From Jiangella anatolica (GTDB lineage: Bacteria > Actinomycetota > Actinomycetes > Jiangellales > Jiangellaceae): 40,243 nucleotides of DNA. The position numbers and the translations under genes are program-made. The stretch spans positions 1 through 40,243 of the forward strand of contig NZ_POTW01000060.1 in assembly GCF_003236295.1 (NCBI RefSeq), in the 5' to 3' direction. Shown here in pieces: positions 37,163 through 40,243 of this stretch. The notes below the pieces were generated by a model. It did not search any database. It worked only from the letters and a program-made list of their open reading frames with translations, and was not told the origin of the DNA. Position 1 is the stretch's first letter, and the number at the start of each line of letters is the position of its first letter.

Positions 37163-38248
37163 ATGCCGGTCGTCGAACTGAACGGGATCCGGAAGTCCTT
37201 CGGCGCGGTCCGTGCCCTGGACGGAGTCGACCTGTCGATCGGCGACGGCGAGCACGTCGGCGTCCTCGGTCCGTCCGGGTCGGGTAAGTCCACCCTGCTG
37301 CGGGTCGTCGCGGGCCTGGAGACGGCCGACGAGGGCGACGTCCGGTTCGCCGGCGAGCCGCAGGGCGACACGCCGGCGCACCACCGGGACTGCGCGATCG
37401 TCTTCCAGCACTTCGCGCTCTACCCGCACATGACCGCGCTGGCGAACATCACCACGGGACTGCGGTACGGCCTCGGTCTGCCGAAGCGGGCCGCCGAGGC
37501 ACGGGCGCGCGACCTGGCCACTGTCATGCAGGTCGAACACCTGCTGGACCGCAAGCCGCGGCAGATGTCCGGCGGCCAGCGGCAGCGCATCGCGCTGGCC
37601 AGGGCGCTCGCTCGGCAGAGTGGCGTCGTCCTGCTCGACGAGCCGCTGTCCGGCCTGGACGCGCAGTTGCACTCCGTACTCCGGCTGGAGATCGCCGCCA
37701 TGCTGCGGGCCGCGGGCGCGACCGCGATCAACGTGACGCACGACCAGCTCGACGCGATGGCGATGGCCGACCGGATCGCCGTCATCAACCAGGGCCGCAT
37801 CGACCAGGTCGGGACCCCGGACGACCTCTACGACCGGCCGGCGACGCTGTTCGTCGCCGGGTTCATCGGGTCGCCGCCGATGAACCTGCTCCCCGTCGAC
37901 GCTTCCGGCAACGCGTCGTTCGAGGACGTGTGGATCAAGAGCAGCCAGCCGGTCACCCTCGGCGTCCGCGCCGAGCGGCTCACGCTCGGCGAACCGGCCG
38001 ACGGCGCCTGGCGGTTGACCGGGTCCGTGGCGCTGGTCGAGCCGACCGGGCTGGACCGGATCGTGCAGCTGCGTACCGAGCGCGGCGACTCGCTCGCGTT
38101 CCGGTGCCCGGTGCACCGGTCACCTGCGATCGGGAGCCAGGTCACGGTGTCGGCTCCGCCCGACGCGATCCACGTGTACTCGCAGACCACCGGGCAGCGG
38201 CTCGGCGGGCTCGACCACGCGGACCTCGCAGTGGTGCACCGCGCGTGA
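37163..38248 (+). CDS. ABC sugar importer ATPase (MsmK/UgpC/MalK type)
   Basis: The 361-aa ATPase has Walker A GPSGSGKST, Q-loop VFQHFALYPHMTALANI, signature MSGGQRQRIALARALARQ, Walker B VVLLDEPLSGLDAQL, switch His NVTHDQLDAMAMADR and D-loop. A C-terminal TOBE/OB region (about 240-350) includes LFVAGFIGSPPMNLLPV and LGVRAERLTL. It fits the CUT1 ATPases that energise the two permeases. Many actinomycete CUT1 operons lack an own ATPase and share MsiK; this one carries a dedicated copy, so the cluster is self-sufficient. It follows the binding-protein stop by 2 nt and overlaps the HAD start (GTGA). Confidence 0.93.
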   Translation: MPVVELNGIRKSFGAVRALDGVDLSIGDGEHVGVLGPSGSGKSTLLRVVAGLETADEGDVRFAGEPQGDTPAHHRDCAIVFQHFALYPHMTALANITTGLRYGLGLPKRAAEARARDLATVMQVEHLLDRKPRQMSGGQRQRIALARALARQSGVVLLDEPLSGLDAQLHSVLRLEIAAMLRAAGATAINVTHDQLDAMAMADRIAVINQGRIDQVGTPDDLYDRPATLFVAGFIGSPPMNLLPVDASGNASFEDVWIKSSQPVTLGVRAERLTLGEPADGAWRLTGSVALVEPTGLDRIVQLRTERGDSLAFRCPVHRSPAIGSQVTVSAPPDAIHVYSQTTGQRLGGLDHADLAVVHRA

Positions 38249-38895
38249 CGAAACTCGACGGCACCGCCGCAACCAACGGCGCCCGCTTCCACGACGTGCT
38301 GGTGCTGTTCGACTGGAACGGCACCCTGGTGCTCGACGCCGGCCGGGCCCGCACCGCGCTCAACGGCGTCCTCGGCCGGCGCGGGATCGCGCCGCTGACA
38401 CCCGACGACTTCGCCGAACGGTTCCACCTGCCGATGGCGACGATGTTCACCGACCTCGGCGTTCCGAACGCCGACACCGCGGCCGCGGAATCGGAGTGGA
38501 ACACCGACGTCGCCGGCCACGAAGCCGCGCCGCGCCCCGGGCTCGCGGCGGCCCTGGAGCAGTTGTACGACGGCGGCGCCAGGCTGGGGATCGTCTCGGC
38601 CGCCGCAGCCGCCGCGGTCGACGCCGACCTCGACCGACTCGGCGTCCGGCACCGGTTCCACACCATCGACACCGCCGCCGCGGACAAGCCCCACGCGCTG
38701 CGCAGCCGTCGGCAGAGTCGGGCGAACGCCTACTACGTCGGCGACACCACCTACGACATCCGGAGCGCACTGACCGCCGGGTTCGTCCCCATCGGCGTGG
38801 CCGACGGCTACACCAGCGCCCCTCGCCTGGTCGACGCCGGCGCCGCCGCGATCGTCGCGGACCTGCGCCAGCTCGTCCAGGTCATTGCCGGCTAG
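38245..38895 (+). CDS. HAD-superfamily phosphatase
   Basis: The 216-aa HAD hydrolase has motif I VLFDWNGTLV (Asp nucleophile followed by Asn where most phosphatases have the second Asp), a helical cap (residues about 45-95), motif II LGIVSAAAA (Ser), motif III Lys in AADKPHAL, and motif IV YYVGDTTYDIRSALTAGF (Asp pair). The DWNGT variant occurs in other small HAD proteins, but the general acid/base Asp is lost from motif I, so activity may be altered. It is the last gene of the transporter operon (GTG overlaps the ATPase TGA). It probably dephosphorylates the imported or PHP-released sugar phosphate, which is inference. Confidence 0.85.
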   Translation: MTKLDGTAATNGARFHDVLVLFDWNGTLVLDAGRARTALNGVLGRRGIAPLTPDDFAERFHLPMATMFTDLGVPNADTAAAESEWNTDVAGHEAAPRPGLAAALEQLYDGGARLGIVSAAAAAAVDADLDRLGVRHRFHTIDTAAADKPHALRSRRQSRANAYYVGDTTYDIRSALTAGFVPIGVADGYTSAPRLVDAGAAAIVADLRQLVQVIAG

Positions 38896-39065
38896 TCCAG
38901 GCTGGCGGACAGACCGCCGAACTCCTGCTGCAGGTCGTCGCCGGGCGAGCCGCCCAGGCTCAGGATGGCGATGATGGCGGCGGCCGCGACGGCGAGGCCG
39001 ATGAGGATCACGACCGCCAGTTCCAGGCGGTAGCGGCGTTCTTCCGTTGCCTTGTGCTGACTCAC
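38892..39065 (-). CDS. Small single-pass membrane protein
   Basis: This 57-aa protein has a charged N-terminus (SQHKATEERRYRLE), one transmembrane helix (LAVVILIGLAVAAAAIIAIL) and an acidic, Gly-rich outer tail. No family is recognised. GTG at 39065 is chosen because GGGGGG lies a few bases upstream; a GTG at 39086 would add seven residues without a Shine-Dalgarno. Its stop overlaps the convergent HAD gene by 4 bp. A TTGACA with GGGTATG downstream (about 39108-39133, minus strand) suggests an own promoter. Role unknown. Confidence 0.55.
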   Translation of the reverse strand: MSQHKATEERRYRLELAVVILIGLAVAAAAIIAILSLGGSPGDDLQQEFGGLSASLD

Positions 39066-39104
39066 GGAGCCCCCCGAGAAGTCCACGGACTGAGAAGAAT
39101 TGTT

Positions 39105-39135
39105 CCGAATACATACCCTAGAGGTGCTGTCAATC
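39105..39135 (-). promoter_or_regulatory. Possible promoter of the small membrane protein
   Basis: On the minus strand TTGACA is followed at 12-16 bp by GGGTATGTATTC. The -10 is ambiguous: TATTCG at vegetative spacing, or GGGTAT of a sigma-B-like promoter. Position is approximate. Confidence 0.3.
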
Positions 39136-39219
39136 GGTTCGCGAAGATCGTCCCCTTTCCGCGGTTCAGCGAACCCTGGAATCTCCGACGCTGTCGGACC
39201 CTCGTGTCAGGATCGGACC

Positions 39220-40243
39220 GTGCTCACCATCAGCGCCGAACAGCGCCGCCGGCGGCTGCTGCGGCGGCACCACCTCGCGGCCGAGACGCCGGCCGGCTCG
39301 GTCGCCGGCGCAGTCGCCGGAATGGTGGTGCTGCACGCCACCGACCCGGCGACGGTGTACGTGTCGGCGCTGGTCAGGGTGCCTGAGGCGACGCTGGACG
39401 ACGTGTCGGCGGCCCTCTACGACGACCGCTCGGTGGTCAAGCTGATCGCGATGCGTCGCACCATGTTCGTCACGCCGACCGACTTCGTGCCGGTCGTGCA
39501 CAGCGCCGCCGGGCTGATGATCGCCGACCGGCTGCGCCGCCAGCTGGTCCAGCACCTGAGCACGCTGCCCACCGAGCCGCCGGTCGACGGCGACGTCGCC
39601 GCCTGGCTGACCGACGTCGAGACCGCCACCGAGAAGGCGCTCGACGAGCGGGGCGAGGCGTTGGCCAACGAGCTGGCCCGGGCCGAGCCGCGGCTGCGCA
39701 CGGCGGTGCTGCCGACCACCGACAAGAAGTGGGACGTCAAGCAGAACATCACCAGCCGGGTGCTCACGCTGATGGGCGCCGACGGCCGCATCGTGCGCGG
39801 CCGGCCCGCGGGCACTTGGCTGTCACGGCAGCACCGGTGGGCGTCGGTGCGCGGCCTGTGGCCCGACGGCCTGCCGGACGTCCCGGAGGCCGACGCCCGG
39901 GCGGAGCTGGCCCGGCGCTGGCTGCGGGTGTTCGGCCCGGCGACGGTCGCCGACCTGCAGTGGTGGACGGGGTGGACGCTCGGCGTCACGCGCACGGTCC
40001 TGGCCGGGCTGGACGTCGTCGACGCAGACCTCGACGGCGAGCCGGGCCTGGTCCTGGCCGACGACACCGAGCCCGAGCCCGCGACGGCGCCGGTGGCGAC
40101 GCTGCTGCCGGCGCTCGACCCGACGCCGATGGGCTGGCAGCGGCGCGACTGGTTCCTCGGCCCGCACCGCGAGGCGCTGTTCGACCGCAACGGCAACGTC
40201 GGGCCGACGGTGTGGTGGGACGGGCGGGTGGTCGGCGGCTGGG
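39220..40243 (+). CDS. HTH_42 winged-helix DNA-binding protein (3' truncated by window end)
   Basis: At least 341 residues are encoded and the gene runs off the window. It starts with GTG at 39220, with CAGGAT (39208-39213) six bases upstream. Family features of HTH_42 are LTISAEQRRRRLLRRHHLA, MVVLHATDPATVYVSALVRV, SVVKLIAMRRTMFVTPTDFVPVVH, RRWLRVFGPATVADLQWWTGW and LLPALDPTPMGWQRRDWFLG. At the position of the AlkZ/YcaQ catalytic QxQ or QxD it has His39-Ala-Thr41. It is a distant paralogue of the gene at 17072-18205. It could be a divergent DNA glycosylase or only a DNA-binding protein. Confidence 0.85.
   Translation, partial: MLTISAEQRRRRLLRRHHLAAETPAGSVAGAVAGMVVLHATDPATVYVSALVRVPEATLDDVSAALYDDRSVVKLIAMRRTMFVTPTDFVPVVHSAAGLMIADRLRRQLVQHLSTLPTEPPVDGDVAAWLTDVETATEKALDERGEALANELARAEPRLRTAVLPTTDKKWDVKQNITSRVLTLMGADGRIVRGRPAGTWLSRQHRWASVRGLWPDGLPDVPEADARAELARRWLRVFGPATVADLQWWTGWTLGVTRTVLAGLDVVDADLDGEPGLVLADDTEPEPATAPVATLLPALDPTPMGWQRRDWFLGPHREALFDRNGNVGPTVWWDGRVVGGW

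Noticed and set aside
1-40243. CRISPR arrays, tRNA or rRNA genes, prophage or insertion sequences
   Set aside because: No regularly spaced repeats, cloverleaf segments, transposase/integrase motifs or target-site duplications were seen on either strand.

Overview
The window is chromosomal DNA from a very GC-rich actinomycete. Third codon positions are almost always G or C, GTG and TTG starts are common, and many long open frames on the opposite strand are only GC shadows. The gene families fit Actinobacteria: DUF6131, LppM-like lipoprotein, acVLRF1, an ECF41 sigma factor, an AldO-type alditol oxidase and HTH_42 proteins. A genus cannot be fixed from the sequence alone. I see no rRNA, tRNA, CRISPR array, integrase, transposase or phage gene.

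Left part (1-16.3 kb): a mosaic of short transcription units. In order: the end of a threonine/serine dehydratase-like gene, a small lipoprotein, a secreted beta-propeller lipoprotein, an alditol oxidase divergent from an orphan DNA-methyltransferase-like gene, and a LysR regulator divergent from a BBE-type FAD oxidoreductase with a perfect LysR palindrome between them. Then come a DrrAB-type ABC exporter divergent from a WYL regulator, an atypical RlaP-like nucleotidyltransferase relative, a DUF6131 membrane peptide, a GNAT pseudogene remnant, a glutathione peroxidase, a lipoprotein, a PH-domain membrane protein, a Bcp peroxiredoxin, a BtuF-like protein and an LppM-like lipoprotein.

Middle part (16.3-31.9 kb): YceI protein, an AlkZ-like HTH_42 protein (QAQ motif), phosphoketolase, a small helical protein preceded by an 11-bp-periodic repeat, proline dehydrogenase with a hidden 36-aa membrane ORF just upstream, superoxide dismutase, an acVLRF1 (Vms1-like) peptidyl-tRNA hydrolase with a structured upstream region, DUF1990, and an ECF41 sigma factor with a recognisable self-promoter. 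These are followed by a Tudor/SH3-like small protein, a PAP2 phosphatase, an epoxide hydrolase divergent from a second WYL regulator (which carries a 58-codon in-frame insertion with a nested palindrome), and an SDR-GntR-galactonate dehydratase operon.

Right part (31.9-40.2 kb): a coherent uptake locus. A PHP-domain hydrolase diverges from an RpiR/SIS regulator, two ABC sugar permeases, a sugar-binding lipoprotein, an MsmK/UgpC-type ATPase and a HAD phosphatase, with overlapping or near-overlapping junctions through most of the operon. This looks like import and dephosphorylation of a phosphorylated or phosphodiester-linked substrate. A small membrane protein and a truncated second HTH_42 protein (HAT motif) close the window.

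A pattern runs through the whole window. About twenty genes lack a convincing Shine-Dalgarno sequence but carry a (T/C/G)AnnnT -10-like hexamer ending 6-8 nt before the start codon, as expected for leaderless mRNAs. I used this to choose several starts. All family assignments come from reading motifs, not from a database search.
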